A stretch of 64,000 nucleotides of DNA from Cichorium intybus (GCA_023525715.1 CM042016.1:63605382-63669381), one strand, 5' to 3'. Shown: positions 34,038-47,480, counted from the first letter of the stretch. The notes: generated from the sequence alone by a model not told the origin. Numbers and translations: made by a program.

Positions 34038-36441
34038 GGATTTGATATAAAATTCAAAAGACAAACAAAGGGCAACTGGAATGGAGATTTGATATGGAAA
34101 AAATTATGAATGTATTCTTTTTTATACATGAATTCATCCTCTAATTATGACTGATTTCTATTAAGTGTAATGATTATTAATTTGTTGTTAACTGATTCCT
34201 ATGTTGATTAGTTATATTGGTCCATTCACTAATCCTAACGATTTTAAGGATTTCTAGTCACAATGGTCATGTAAAGTAGTTATTCTTATTACCAGTCATT
34301 AAGTTCATATCATACCAATTAATAAGGTAATTAATCTAATTTGTCATGATAATTAATTATTGCACAAAATGGTCATGTAATGCAAGACTTAAACATTAAA
34401 GTTTATTATTGTATTGTCCTAACCCTAGGATTTGTCCATCTTAGATCATTCCTACTTAATGGTCATAGTATAGTCATGATTCAAATTAAACAATCAGATT
34501 GGTCCTCTAGATTAAAATAACTCAGAAATAGGGCAACAAAGGTTAAAACTGTAACACACAATAATCATTGAATAACCTAACATGATAAATTAAACAACTT
34601 TTTAATAACCAAATATCAATCAAATCACAAAATTAAGGTTTCATTAGAACTAAATAAAAATGATGAAGTGTCAACCCAAATCTGAATGTAGAATGCAAAA
34701 AGAATCCAACTTGTATGCTAAATATAGACAGTAAAGCAAATAAAACAGTAACTTAATGATTCTGCATCACATTTTTTAGAATTCCGCTCCATGTCAGCCT
34801 TCCGACCTCCCAAGAGCCTTGTGGACACTCAAAATGTTGATACAAAGGTTTATCCTCAATCTAGGTATTCCAAAGTTGAAAAAGTTATGTTAAGATCGCA
34901 ATTGAGGCTGTATTTATAATGTTTCTGCCAACATAAGAATGAATCGTGACGGGTGACAAAGCGCGTCACGATGAGAAATATTCCCATGATTCATCATTAT
35001 CTTCCGTGCTTCATCATTATCTACCCCTGTATTATCGTTATCTTTAATCACATCGCGTTATACTACTGGACGCATCGCCATGCCCTTTTTCATGTAGCGC
35101 GCTACCTTTTGGACACGTCACATATTTCATGAAGTTTGGCCATCTTCAACTCTTTTTACTCCACAAGTTCCACATGTCTTGAAACATACAAATTCACCAT
35201 TAAGTACCATTTATCTCGACTTTGACCAAAAAATACAGCTTTTAGTACCCTGATATCGCATAAAATATATGTATATAAAAGGCAAAATCAATCTAGGATC
35301 AAAATACACTCCTTTTTTGTGACTTGAATCAAATTCATGGCTAAAGGACGGAGGAGAGGGGAGGTCGAGAGTGATTATTTTTTGTAGTGAGGGAGAGATG
35401 AGAGGTAGGATGAAAACCATGAATCTGAGAATGAGATGTGATCAACTTGCTTAATCTGATTCTCTACTCCTTATATTGACTTGATCATTGTCATCCTTAT
35501 CCTTATATTTGAATTCATATAATTTCTCTTAACCCTTGACTTCTACTAGTTTCTACTTAACTTCCCATGAGATAATAAGTCAATAAACTATTCACTCATT
35601 AATCCATTTTTGTCAATGTATGCTTAAACCATATATTGTGTGTAACCGAAAATGACCATTCTATTTATAAAAATATCACTAACTTGTTGTGGCCACGATT
35701 ATATTTCAAATAGTCTCCCAATTGCACATGTTACAACAACTATAGTCTCATATTCCTTAATCTAGTAAGGTGTGTGTCATCCAATACTACTGTTATACTC
35801 ATATCTTGTAGGTACATATGAGACTGTCATTTTGTATTGTTACAACCTAGAGAAGCATAATCCTAGAACAGTGAAATACATTTAAACAAATTTTGATCAA
35901 GATAAAATTGTGTTCTTATTCCTTATGATTGGTTGCATGGTAATCTTATTTATATACGACTTACTATGTTTATATAACATACAATAAAACTTAAGATTTT
36001 TTTTGTAGCTATGGGCTTCCTCAACTGTTGTAGGTGTACCCTCAATATAGATACGACCCACCTAAAGGGTGACTTAAAGGCCACCGTGTTATTGGCTATT
36101 AAGTAGTATGATGCTTTTGGTTTACACACAAAGAATGAATTAGGACAAAATAATTAAAGATAGAATTAAAAGGGACTAGTTTGTTAATTTGAATTAACTA
36201 GAAACTAAAAAGTGGATAAATGGAATATGTCTAAAGTTGATAAGTGATAAGTGTGATAACTTATTTAGACTAATAAGGGCTTGGGAGTATCCCACATTGA
36301 TAAGGCTTTAAAAACCATAGGGGATAGCTCAAGTATAAATATGATATGTGGGACAACTTAAGATACAAGTTTGCAAACCCTAATTCCCACTCCTTAAGGA
36401 GCCATCACCCAGTATCCCCTCTCCCTCCTTTTTCTTCGGCC
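34038..36441. other. AT-rich intergenic sequence, no gene seen
   Basis: No coding frame with recognisable content, no clear TIR or LTR pair. Phrases such as CTCAAGTATAAATATG (~36330, TATA-like) and CACAAG before 36447 suggest that its right part is an older LTR into which the next solo LTR inserted, but the boundaries cannot be fixed by eye. Confidence 0.4.
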
Positions 36442-36446
36442 ACAAG

Positions 36447-37364
36447 TGTTGGATCTATATACTCAAGATTCATTATGAAATGATATTGCTAATTACATAT
36501 GATCCTATAGGCTCATAAATTTACCAAGTTGGTACTTATTGAATATTTATTATTAATAAATAAATTCAACTCTTGTATTTAATTAGAGAACAATTATTGT
36601 TTTGTGAAAATAATAATTATAAGGAGTTAAACTAATAATTATATCATATGGTATGATATATTAAGTCATGTACATAGTTTTGGACACTTTAGGTTACATT
36701 AAGATGTAACTAGACTTAGTTAGTTTCTAAAGGAAGAGTGTTGGACACTCTTTTCCTTTTTCCACCATAAGAGGGTTGGGTGGAGGTTGCTTGTCAACCT
36801 TCACCTTACACACCCATATTTTGTATAAGATCATATTTGTTGTATTTATTGAGGGTATGAGTCATGGTACTCTCTTGTGAGTATAAAAGGTGTGAGATGA
36901 AAAGTTTCATCTAGTTTTTCTCTCATTTTCTGTAAAAAGTGTGGCCAACTCTTTCCCTCCATCTACTCTCTCCTTTTTGTGAAGTTTGTTCCAAGTTTGA
37001 GAGTGTAGAAGCACTTCTCCTTTAGTGATTAATTTGTTAAGTACTTAAAGGCTTAAGAAGTTCTTTATACAAGAAGGAACTAGCATTCCAAGTGCCTTTA
37101 CCTTGGTGGTGGATACTTGTAGAGAAATCAAGTTTCTTGATTTCTGCATTCTACTTCAAGAGGTTTCAAAGGCTTCAAAGGCTTCAAAGGCTTCAAAGGT
37201 TATCTCTTTAAAACATCCTATGTATGTTTTAATATCATTCTTACCAATGTAAATGGATCTTGATGCTTTTGTTTAAAATGATTTAAAATAAACTAGTTAT
37301 TTTAAATAAGGATTCCGTTGCCGTTTTAACGTAAACACTCTAATTTATTTATCAAATCCCATCA
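36447..37364 (+). repeat. solo LTR, copia-type, with perfect target duplication
   Basis: TGTTGGATCTATATACTC...AAATCCCATCA, 918 bp, with ACAAG immediately outside both ends (36442-36446 and 37365-37369). A TATA-like GAGTATAAAAGG lies at ~36880 and T-rich sequence follows. No gag or pol is adjacent, so it is a solo LTR left by recombination. Confidence 0.82.
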
Positions 37365-37476
37365 ACAAGAAACCATAGGGTAAACCCTCGGAGCTGTGCT
37401 ACACAACCACCAAGACACCACTCTCTCACTTGCTTTTGACGCCTCTCATTATTAGTTCTCATTTTCCTTCTCAAGT

Positions 37477-39659
37477 TGCAGAGACCGAGACCAAAGAAGG
37501 CCACAATTTCCGGAATAAATTTTTTATTTTTGAAAACATTTTTATATATAAAAACGGGTTGAAAACAAAGACCATTCATTCCAAGTTCAGTAAGTAAAAC
37601 ATTTTAAGCCATAGTTATCAAAACAAGTACAAAACATTGACCAACAAATGGCTTGAATACCAAAATGTAGGATGTGATACAGTCGTACCGTGCTCCAATC
37701 CTTTATTTGAAAAGTACCTCAAAACATTTAGGGTGAAAGAGTAACCAAAAAGCTTAGTGAATTTCCCAAAATACCACACAGTCCATCATTTAATACACAA
37801 CATATAACAACTTCCGAGTCTCGGGTCGTATCCCAATCCATCCAGGGACTCTTGCGTCATATCCTGATCCATCCAGGGACTATCGGGTCTTACCCAAATC
37901 CGTTAGCACTTAGAGACTTTTGGGTCGTATCTCAATCCATCCAAAGAATCTCGAGTCATACCCCGACACGTTAGTAATTAGAGACTATCGGGTCGTATCT
38001 CCATATGTCTGAAGACTCTCGAGTTATACCTGGATCTGTAAGCAATTAGAGACTCTCGGCTAGCATCTCGATTCGTTCAAAGACTCTCGAGTCATACCCC
38101 AATCTTTTAACTAACTGTCGCAAGAACAATCCTACGACTACACACAACAATTAAGACTACATCAGTCTAAAGACATAATTTTGACCCAACGGGTCCCTAC
38201 TATCAATTGCATAACCAGATATCAAAAAATGCCTCTAACTAAGCACACGCTCGTACTTCTAGTAGATTACAACTACCTACACATGTAACATCACCTATGG
38301 TATAGAGAGAAGTTTCATCGGATCCACAAAGCTTATAAGCACACCCATGTACGTGTCCTCAGAAACTCGACGACACAAACCTCCTAATTAACATTAGGCA
38401 AAACATAGCAACTAAAACCCCAAACAAGGCCAATACCCTAAATCAGCACCCTGAAACCTTCCAAGTTTGACAAAAAGTCAAACGGGTCAAAAGGCAACGG
38501 TCAAAAGTCTAGTAAAAGGTCAAGGTTAAGACTTTGCGCTACTATCCCCTTCTAATAGCGTCGCTAAGCCCAGATCAGAAACGGGTATTTGCCCCACTTA
38601 GCATTGCTAACTCCTTATGTTAGCGATGTTAACCATGAATTCCTCCTAATTAAAATTAGGCAAAACATAGCAACTAAAACCCCAAACAAGGTCAATACCC
38701 TAAATCGGCACCCTGAAACCTTCCAAGTTTGACCAAAAGTCAAACGGGTCAAAAGTCAACGGTCAAAAGTCTAGTAAAAGGTCAAGGTTAAGACTTTGCG
38801 CTACTATCCCCTTCTAATAGCGTCGCTAAGCCTAGATCAGAAACGGGTATTTGCCCCACTTAGCGTCGCTAACTCCTTATGTTAGCGATGTTAACCATGA
38901 ATTCCTTAACTTTCTTGTTAAGCATTTAATCTACTAAGTCAAATGCTAGGACCTTTCTGAACTCATCCAAAACGACCACGGAATCATAAAGATGCAACCT
39001 TTATGGCCATTCATATCCAAATCCTAAAACCTAAGTCTAAGAGGCTTCAAACATCCAAATCAAGCATGTAATGCACTCAAGAGAGCTGGACTTACTCTCT
39101 AATCAGGCTCAAAAGATCCAAAGCTGACACTAGAGGCATAAAGGTTTGATCTTTACTTAAAACTCCAAAGATAACATGACTAAGGGACTAATAATCCATA
39201 TTATTCCATAATATGACACTTATACTACAATATCAAGCCCCAAAACATAAAAAGATAGAGACTTTCTACCTTATCAGTGTCCAAAGAGGGAGGATCTAGC
39301 TGAGTCCAACCTATACGATGCTTCCTTGCATGGCCACACACCTTCTTCCTCAAGCAACCTTGAAAAATAGTGTATGGACCCAAAATCACCAAAAAGAGGC
39401 TAGGGTTTTGTGAAGGAGATTCTAGAGGCTCAAATGACAGCTCCTTAGGGTTTTGTGTCCTTTAAATAAGGCCCAAGGCCCGAAATCTAGGGCTTTGTGC
39501 CTTTTGCGGTGGTTAGAGGCGCTAACTGCAGACTTCCCGCGTACAACTAAGTCAGGAGATAGCGACGCTATCCTCCCTAGATAGCGGCGGTAACATTGAA
39601 TCTTCCAAAATCACTTTTCCTTGAGTCCGAGGTGGTCTTTTCGGGAACTGGGTGTTACA
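37477..39659 (-). repeat. gypsy-type LTR-like block, minus strand
   Basis: On the minus strand it begins TGTAACACCCAGTTCCC at 39659. It shares architecture with the solo LTRs at 29530: blocks of TTAGCG..CGCTAA words (for example TTAGCGATGTTAACC and GATAGCGACGCTATC), a tandem minisatellite (37818-38110, units of the ACTCTCG(A/G)GTC(A/G)TA type), and an AAAAATTTATTCCGG end. The end at ~37477 is tentative and no convincing target duplication was found. Confidence 0.6.
38383..38904. repeat. 261-bp tandem duplication within the LTR-like block
   Basis: Two nearly identical adjacent copies (38383-38643, 38644-38904) share CCTAATTAA.ATTAGGC, GTTTGAC.AAAAGTCAAAC and GCGCTACTATCCCC. Differences are few, so the duplication is young relative to the block. 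Confidence 0.9.
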
Positions 39660-40668
39660 GGTTTCTTGCACCACAACAAACTGTAGGGTGCTCACGATTG
39701 TGATGAGCTTTGCTAGGATTTTAGACTTTTGATTTTTGGTGTCCTTGATCTATGCTTTGGGATGAAATTCCATTAGAGGGCTGCTAGGTTAGAACCACAT
39801 TCATCCAAGTTTCTTCAAGATCAAGAAATGTATAAGCTCTAATCCTCCAGTTTTGTTTAATCCAAGTTGTATTATTTTATAGAACATGGATCCTGCTCTT
39901 GGGTTTGATTTTGTTCATGTTATGTTTTTTTTTTCTATTTTGTATGTTGTTATTGGCATCAAAAGCAAAAGTGGTCTCAGATCCACCTGTTCAAAATTCA
40001 TGCACTAAGTTTAATTGGTTTTGTGAAAATAATGATGTATAAGTGGTATACATTCGTTGGAAAACATTATGTATGGTGTATGCACATTATAGTACACTGT
40101 TTTTAAAACAAAAGAAAGCTTGTTTCTTTGAAAAATATTTGATTTATATTTCCACAATGTTTTCATTCAATTGTAGTTTTAGATTTTGGCAAAAAATGTC
40201 ATTAATGAAATTATAATTTGTATTTACATGTTTGTGCTATTCAATTGTAGTTTTAGATTTAAAATGGTTGTTTTAATTGTTTAAAATGACAATCTTGATA
40301 GAGACATTGAATGTATTAAAACTAGAATAATGCATTTTTAGATACTTATTACTTATTTTAGTTTTAGTTGTTATTTTGTGTGACGCTTAAGTATTTTTAC
40401 AAAATTGCTAAACCTATGTTGAACCGTAGAAGTGATCATGCTGCTTGTAACGAGACTTCATGTTTCAGGATGCGATGTGAAGAGTTGATACATGCGAAGC
40501 TACTTTTTCTGAGGTTAAGTGAAGACGTGCGAAGCTTTTGTTATCCAATGCGAAGAGAAGTTACTGACCGAAGCCAATCAAGGTACGATGTTAATGATAT
40601 GTTTAGTGAATCTATATTGCATGTTGTGTATGTACCATAGGTCATTGTTTTGTGTCAGCTAAAGATGG
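39660..40668. other. intergenic sequence, no gene seen
   Basis: T-rich sequence with no recognisable coding frame. TTTCTTGCACCACAACAAACTG and the text that follows could be the continuation of the old LTR-like host sequence interrupted at 37477. A short open frame at 40368-40640 has no recognisable domain. Confidence 0.35.
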
Positions 40669-40926
40669 TGTTGTATTAGGAGACATGTCCACCTTACCTT
40701 TTACTAATTGTATTATTATATTAGGGTAGGGGTCTTACTTTTTTCTTATAAAAGGCCATCTTGTAATTTAGTTTATTTACCCCATGAATGTGAAATATAC
40801 ATATCTTCAACTTCTTCATATTCCTTTGATATTTATCTCTTCTTTCAGTTATTGTTTACATTGTTTAAATTCTGTCTTTATTTGTTCCACATATTACCTG
40901 TCATTTTGATCCTAACCGGTTTCATC
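40669..40926 (+). repeat. possible short copia LTR remnant followed by a primer-binding-like site
   Basis: TGTTGTATTAGGAGAC...AACCGGTTTCATCA is followed two bases later by TGGTATCAAAGC, one base off the standard TGGTATCAGAGC. A TATA-like CTTATAAAAGG is at ~40745. About 50 bp of its internal region survive before the next LTR starts. Confidence 0.5.
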
Positions 40927-40977
40927 AATTGGTATCAAAGCGTAAGTGGTTGGTCTTTTACGCTATCCTTAGATTAT

Positions 40978-41406
40978 TGTTAGGATTCTGATTGTGATGA
41001 TATTTGATATCCGAAGTACTTATGTTCCTGTCCGAAGCTTTTGAAGTATGCGAAGGGGGAGATTGATCTGAAGCCAGTGATGATACGAAGATTGTGTACT
41101 TATCAGAAGACTGTTATGTTTTGTACTTATCTTTTGTTAGAGATAATGTCTAGGGTTTTTATGCTTATTTGTAACTAATTGGATTAAGTGTTTATCCAAT
41201 TAAATCTTAGTATATAAACACCCTCAACCCTAGATGTTAAGCACGTACTTTAGAACAGTCGGTTTATTCATTGTAACGTTCTTAATAGTTGCTCATCATA
41301 AATATTCGGAGCACTATCTTTTTACATTGAATAAATCATTCGACTGGTTGAATATTCATACACTTGTGTTCTCATTGTTAGCTTTATTTCTTAATTTAGT
41401 CTTACA
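40978..41406 (+). repeat. 5' LTR of the second copia element
   Basis: The right edge TTAGTCTTACA ends at 41406, two bases before the primer-binding site, which is solid. The left edge TGTTAGGATTCTG (40978) is tentative because no second LTR is available for comparison. A TATA-like TAGTATATAAACACC lies at ~41209. Confidence 0.6.
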
Positions 41407-41408
41407 AG

Positions 41409-41419
41409 TGGTATCAGAG
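41409..41419 (+). other. primer-binding site of the second copia element
   Basis: TGGTATCAGAG matches the initiator Met-tRNA 3' complement; the following base departs from the usual C. It lies two bases after the LTR end. Confidence 0.85.
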
Positions 41420-41554
41420 TGGGTTGGTTGCTGATCTGATATTAAGATTAATATACTTTCTTTGATTCGTGGTTTCAAATCATTCTTGAATCCACTCTTC
41501 CGTGTTTCAGAGTTTTAATCTTGATAATTTTCCAGCAACGATCTGAAACAATCA

Positions 41555-44500
41555 ATGGCCTACAACGCGAACAACGCTATGATGAATTACACAGCCTTAC
41601 TTGGTTCCAGCAACAAGGCACCCCTGTTGATTCCTGAACACTACGATCAATGGGCTGATCGTATGGAGGATCACCTGTCTGGTATCGATGAAGATCTTTT
41701 AAGATCATTGAAGGAAGGTCCGTTTACTGCTGATGTTCAAACCAGATTTACTGCTAAATATGGTGAAACTACAACTCCTCCTGTTGATACTGAAGCTGTT
41801 ATTGTTGCGAACAAAAAGAAGATCGAGAATGACAAAAGATGCATGCGAGAATTGAAAAGTGGACTACCTCCTGTCGCCTTCAACCTGATCCGAAGGTCCA
41901 AATCAGCAAAAGAAATTTGGGACAGACTGAAGATGCGATACAAAGGTAGTGATGTCATGAAAAAGAGCAAAGTCAACAACATCCTGACTGATTTCAGCAA
42001 CTTGAAACAAATGGACAATGAGAAGATCGATCAGATGTTTGAAAGGTTTACTGATGTGGATTACGAACTGGAGAAACATGGAGTTTCAAATACTTCGCAT
42101 GAAACAAACTTTAACTTAATGCAATGTCTCCGAAGGGAGTGGAAGCAAATCACCATGATGGTGAGAGCTCATGAAAAGAACAACTCATACTCACTCGAGG
42201 AACTATACAATCTGCTCAAATCATACGAATATGATGTTTTAGATGAAGCTGTTGATCTACCCAATGCTGACACTCTTGCTTTTGTTTCAAAAATTGAATC
42301 CGATGATGTCACTGATGTTGATGATGAAGGTGATGAGGATGAAGATAGTGATACGCAGGCTCTATACTCAAACAACAACAGAAACTTTCAAAAACGGCCA
42401 CAAAACAAACCAAATTTCAATCGAAATTTCAATAATGGAAAACAGCCAACAAAACCAGCTGAATACTCCAAACCGAAGTCTGATGCAACTCCCCAACCTG
42501 AAAAGAAGTTGTTAGGTGATTCTGGATAAGACTGTAACTACTGCTATGGAAAGAATCATCTACCCAAAGACTGCATGCTGAAAAATGCAAATGAGAAAAA
42601 GGAAAGAGTCAAAGATGAAGCATACTATACGAAGAAACTAGAAGAGGTTCAGGCGAAGACTCAAATCCCGTCACTCGTTGCTCCTAATAATGGTGATGGC
42701 ACTTACCAGATATGGTCATCTGGTTCGGATGACGATGAAATTCGCAGACCTACTCATGGGGCAAAGTTTGCAGCACATACCGGTCATGGTATATGGTCCG
42801 AAGATGACAGTTCGGATAAAGAGGAAGAAAGCAAGATTACTGGTGTCTGTCTAATGGCACAAGGAACAAACTCCTCGTCCAATGCTCGCCTTACCATTCC
42901 AGAACAGGTATCTCTCTTACTTCAAAACTTTAATGTTCCTGAAGAACTTTTTATCAATGACCTTAACGAAGTTACTTTTGATTGTCTACATATGAATCAA
43001 CTACTTGTTTCAGCAAATAGTGATGCTTGTCAGGCAAAGGAGGAAGTAATTTCGCTCAAGGGAAAGCTAGAAGGAATGCGTGGGGCATTAGAGAAGATTC
43101 AAATGAGAATAGATATTTTAGAAGAAAGTAGTGAACAATACATCAAAAATAATGAACTATTATTAAAACAAAGGAATATTTTTTGTGAAACTGCTAAACG
43201 TTTATATGCATATATTACACGTATTTATCATTCTTCGGATATTGCTTTAGATCATCACAAAAATTTGTTACCTTTTATTGAGTTTAAGCTACAAGATGTA
43301 GATTCTCTTTCATATGAATGTGAATCTATTGTTTCATCAATTGAAACTCCAACCCCAACTTATGCTCATGGTGTTGTTCCATTTGAAAAAATTTTAAGTT
43401 CTAATGATCTGTTAAAAGTAATGGATAAATCTCTACCCACAATTCCTCTAGCAACTAAAAGTAATTCTGAGAATATTATTGTTAATACTTCTGATGATGA
43501 TTCTGATTCTGACATTGAGGAAATAGACTGCATTGATTTATCTCAACAAAAAACTTCCTCAGTCTGTTCCTCAAACAAATCTGAATCTTGTGCAACTAAA
43601 GAAAGCAACATTAGCTCTTCAGAGGTTACACATGACTCTTTGGATAATCAACCGACATCCTTTCAAATTCTTGATACTTCTACTGATTACTCAAAATTTA
43701 TTGCTGATAAATCCAAAAGACTTGTCGAACTAGCATGTATGTATCCAAAGGTTGCTAACTTCAAAAACATAGTTTTTATTAATCAAGGTGTAAGACTTGA
43801 AGAGAACTGCGAACTGCTTTCGCTAATAAAAACGACAATGTAAATGTCACATCCGAAGGTTTCTTCTCATCTGATAAAATGCTTGAAAATACTTTAAATG
43901 CAGAAATGGAGTGGAAAATCAATAAACGAAAACAAGAAATGCATCAGATAAAAAACACCTTCGGACGTCGTAATAATAAAAAATTTTCAAATAAGCGTAA
44001 CGGTTCAAATAATCATGCTTTCTCAAATAATCGAAAATTCACAAATAACAGAAAATTTTCAAATAATCGAAATCAAACAAATAATCAACCTTCTTCTGTT
44101 GAACAACACAAACGATTCTATGAAAATAGACGAAGAAAAAACTATCGTGATTCCCGAAACAAAAAGAAAGCATTTCAAAATCAACAAAAATCGTTTACTG
44201 TCAAAATCTCTTCAGTAAAACCTCAGAAAATTGTTTTCGAACCTGCTAAACCTATTTGTTCAAACAATAATTATGAAAAAGCAACAAAGAAAACTTTTAC
44301 CAAGGGAAGAAACCTAGCTGACACGTTTCATGTTTGGCTTGACAAGAATATGGATCTGTTTAAAGATAAAAGCTTAACAATTCAAGATTTCAAACTTGCT
44401 TATGGAGAGTTTCTATGCGAATCTACTCAATATAGTACTTCGTCTAGGAAAACTCTCTTTTCAAACCAAAAATGGGTTCCTGTGAATCCAAACCCACTTT

Positions 44501-44594
44501 CAACATTGAGTCCTAAAGAGCAAAAACCAAAGAAAATATTGAAATGGGTTCCAAAAGTCACTAAAACTCAAATAATTGAACCCTCCATCGTGTG
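41555..44594 (+). pseudogene. copia gag (long Sirevirus-like form), interrupted
   Basis: The ATG at 41555 begins MAYNANNAMMNY...SSNKAPLLIP, the copia gag N-terminus, followed by a UBN2-type core (KSAKEIWDRLKMRYKG). An in-frame TAA at 42527-42529 lies just before the zinc knuckle CNYCYGKNHLPKDC. The frame then runs through an acidic linker, a coiled-coil segment (LKGKLEGMRGALEKIQMR) and a Ser/Asp-rich stretch to a frameshift near 43815, then an Asn/Arg/Lys-rich region with repeated FSNNR words and KWVPK motifs up to a stop at 44593. The basic Asn-rich section probably binds RNA. Gag forms the particle; this copy is broken. Confidence 0.78.
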
Positions 44595-44720
44595 AAATAT
44601 AGCTTTAACTTCTGGCACCAAAAAGGATGATATGATCGCATCATGGATCTACGATCTGAATACTTACCCTCAAGGACCCAAGCCATGTTGGGTTCCTAAA
44701 CTCTCTCTAAATTGTAGGTA

Positions 44721-45439
44721 ATGATCGATGAGCAGTACGATAAGGAATGTTATATCGACAGTGGCTGCTCACGACACATGACGGGGAGGATAGAGTACTT
44801 AAGGGATTTCAGAAGTTTAGAAGATGGAGGAGATGTCATGTTTGGAAACAATGAAACATGTCCCATAAAAGGATATGAGAAGATAACTAATGGCAAATTT
44901 ACTATCAATCGAGTAGCATACGTAGAAGGACTAAAACACAATATAGTCAGTGTTTCTCAACTTGTTGTGGGAACTGGCTTAAAAGTCTCATTTGATGAAG
45001 CTGGAAATGTAATCAAGAAGAAAAAGACCAAGGAAGTCTTGCTAAAATCTTCAAGGAAGGGTGAAATGTATCCACTGGATATGAAGCCAATTGTTGGGAC
45101 ACCTTCCATCCGTCTTCTTTCAAAAGCCCCTTCGGATCTCAGCTGGTTATGGCATCGGAGGCTATCTCATCTGAACTTCTAGAATATCAACAAGCTTGTT
45201 GCTCTTGACCTTGTCCGAGGTATGCCTACACTGAAGTTTGATAATGACACATTGTGTGCTGCTTGCGAGCATGGGAAGCAGAAACGACAAGCTCATCCGA
45301 TTACCATAGACTCCAAGATCACTGAACCTCTTGAACTGCTACACATTGATCTTTGTGGTCCCTCAACAGTTGAATATCTTGGAGGAAAGAAATACATATT
45401 AGTTATCGTGGATGAATTCTCACGATTCACATGGGTAAT
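44721..45439 (+). pseudogene. copia protease and N-terminal integrase, cut by the gypsy insertion
   Basis: The protease active site is YIDSGCSRHMTG, followed by the core GNNETCPIKGYE. The GAG-pre-integrase motif is HRRLSHLNF with a TAG immediately after (45181-45183), then CAACEHGKQ and the first integrase Asp (HIDLCGPS) and VDEFSRFTWV. The frame ends at the insertion site after the GTAAT target sequence at 45435-45439; the same integrase resumes at 54030. Confidence 0.88.
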
Positions 45440-47328
45440 TGTAACGCCAAAAACATGTTTATTATATAATTATAATAAAAAGGGCAAAATGGTCATTTTA
45501 CCTCACAAGGGTAATTTGGTCTTTTGGACAGAAAAGGACTTGTTTGGTAATAATATTTTGTGTCTTGGACTTAAAATGTTATAAAAATATGATTTTGTCA
45601 TTAATTTTGTAAATTGTGGCAAAAGTCCTAAATATGCAACTCTAGGGACCAAACTGTAATTTCTGGAGGTATAAAAGCTTGGAAGCTTCTTCCATTTTGG
45701 GCAAAATTTTGGCACATACGGGAGGAATTTCTTGTGCGATTTTCTGCAGAGGATTTGAAGAAATCTTGAAGATTGAAGTTGCATAATTGGAATATAGCTT
45801 CAAAGGGTAGAATTGGAAGTTTGAAAGGTTAGTTTTCCAAGTTCTTGCTAGTTGTTCTTGATGAGTTTTGTAGAACTCAAAAACTGCAATTACAGTTATG
45901 ATTGGGTGTTTAAATTGATGTGATACTTCCATTAAGTCATTATAACAAGGACTTAACTAAAGAAAATGGAAGTAGATTGTTATAATTGATGAATTTGAAG
46001 TTTTGGGGTTGTTAGAAATAAGAACCCTAATTCTTCACATGATTGGTTGGGTGGGTTTCGATGGTTGAAAACCTTGTCAAAATGTAAGGTTTTAGCCTAG
46101 GAACAAACCCCAAACGATTAAGAACAGAAATAAGGACTTAAAGGACCAAAACTGCATGCTACAGTGCACAAATCGCGGCTGGACAGGAGACCTGCGCAGG
46201 CGCTAGGCGCGGTGCGCCCAAGCCCCAGGCGGGGAGCGCCCAGGCGCAGTGCGCCCTCCAGGCAGGGGCTAGGCAGGGGATCAAAAACGCTAACTTTTGT
46301 TTGGCTTGTCCGATTTAGCTCAAACTTGAACCGTAGGCTCGTTATAGTCTGAAAAGTTTGGGAAAATTTTTATATTGAGTTTTCGACCCCTCGGGGACAC
46401 TGTAGATCGATCTGAATGCCTCGGTGAATAGTAAAATTCATAAAAAGTTAGTAAACGGAAAGTTTATTAACTAGGCATTGTTTATAATGAAATTGTATTG
46501 AACTCTATTGTATTAGAGTTAATTGGAATGGTTATTAACCTATAATCATTTTGAAAATAAATGGAATTATAGGTACGGGACAAAATCCTACGAGTTTCAT
46601 TTCAAGGCAAGGAACGACAAACGCTAGTTGTAGCAAACCTTCAGGTGAGTAATCTCACTATTATCCGATGTGATATGTGTTATGTGGGCAGCTGCAAATG
46701 GAAATGATTTTGGGGGACAAAAATGACAAATTACATGATTCGATATGTGACAATACCAGATAAGCTGTGAGTCTGATATAGACAAGAACGGAGCTGTGAG
46801 TCAGTCAATTTTAACGATACGACAATACCAGATAAGCCGTGAGTCTATAATAGACAAGAACGGAGCTGTGAGTCAAACCTATATAGACAAGACCGGATAA
46901 GCCGTGAGTCATTGCTATGGCAAGAACGGAGCCGTGAGTCTAGGCAACAGCGGGATAACCCGTGAGCCATATATGATTTTATATTGCATGATATTGCTTA
47001 ATTGATTTTGTATAGAGAATGTTATTCTTATACATCTTATACTTGATTTGATTACTCATTGGGCTTTATAGCTCACGGTTTATTTGATATGTCCCTGGTG
47101 AGCGTGATCCCACCAAGGGAAAAGATAAAGTCCGTGACTGAGGACTTAGAATCTGGATGTGACGACCCGGCTTGAAGAATGTATAATATTTATGTATTGT
47201 ACTTCGTGATACACTTGTACTCGTATTTTGTTAACTAATACCCCATACTTATGGTTTTTATTGTAAAATATTTGGTTTGAAAAATGAAATTTTTTGGGGT
47301 GTTTTTGGTTAATAAGTCGGGTGTTACA
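45440..47328 (+). repeat. 5' LTR of the nested gypsy element
   Basis: TGTAACGCCAAAAAC...GGGTGTTACA. It contains a GC-rich palindrome-prone block (46184-46262, GCGCAGGCGCTAGGCG-type words) and a degenerate minisatellite with GCCGTGAGTC and AGACAAGAACGGAG units (46755-46965). It differs from the 3' LTR by scattered substitutions and small indels, roughly one to two percent by eye. Confidence 0.93.
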
Positions 47329-47331
47329 AGT

Positions 47332-47343
47332 TGGTATCAGAGC
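47332..47343 (+). other. primer-binding site of the nested gypsy element
   Basis: TGGTATCAGAGC begins four bases after the 5' LTR end (three bases intervene) and matches the initiator Met-tRNA 3' complement. Confidence 0.9.
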
Positions 47344-47480
47344 CGTGGTTTAAGTGAACTAGGTGTGTTAGACTAGATTCCTGGACTTAAACCTTGAGAG
47401 AAAAATAGACAAATGGACTGTTAGATATATATAAGTTGTTATTATATATGTAATCTAACGGTTTGCTGAAATTTTGAAGT

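Noticed and set aside
46164..46352. 62-codon Arg/Pro-rich frame in the 5' LTR of the gypsy element
   Set aside because: It is the GC-rich palindrome block of the LTR and is not preserved in the 3' LTR copy.
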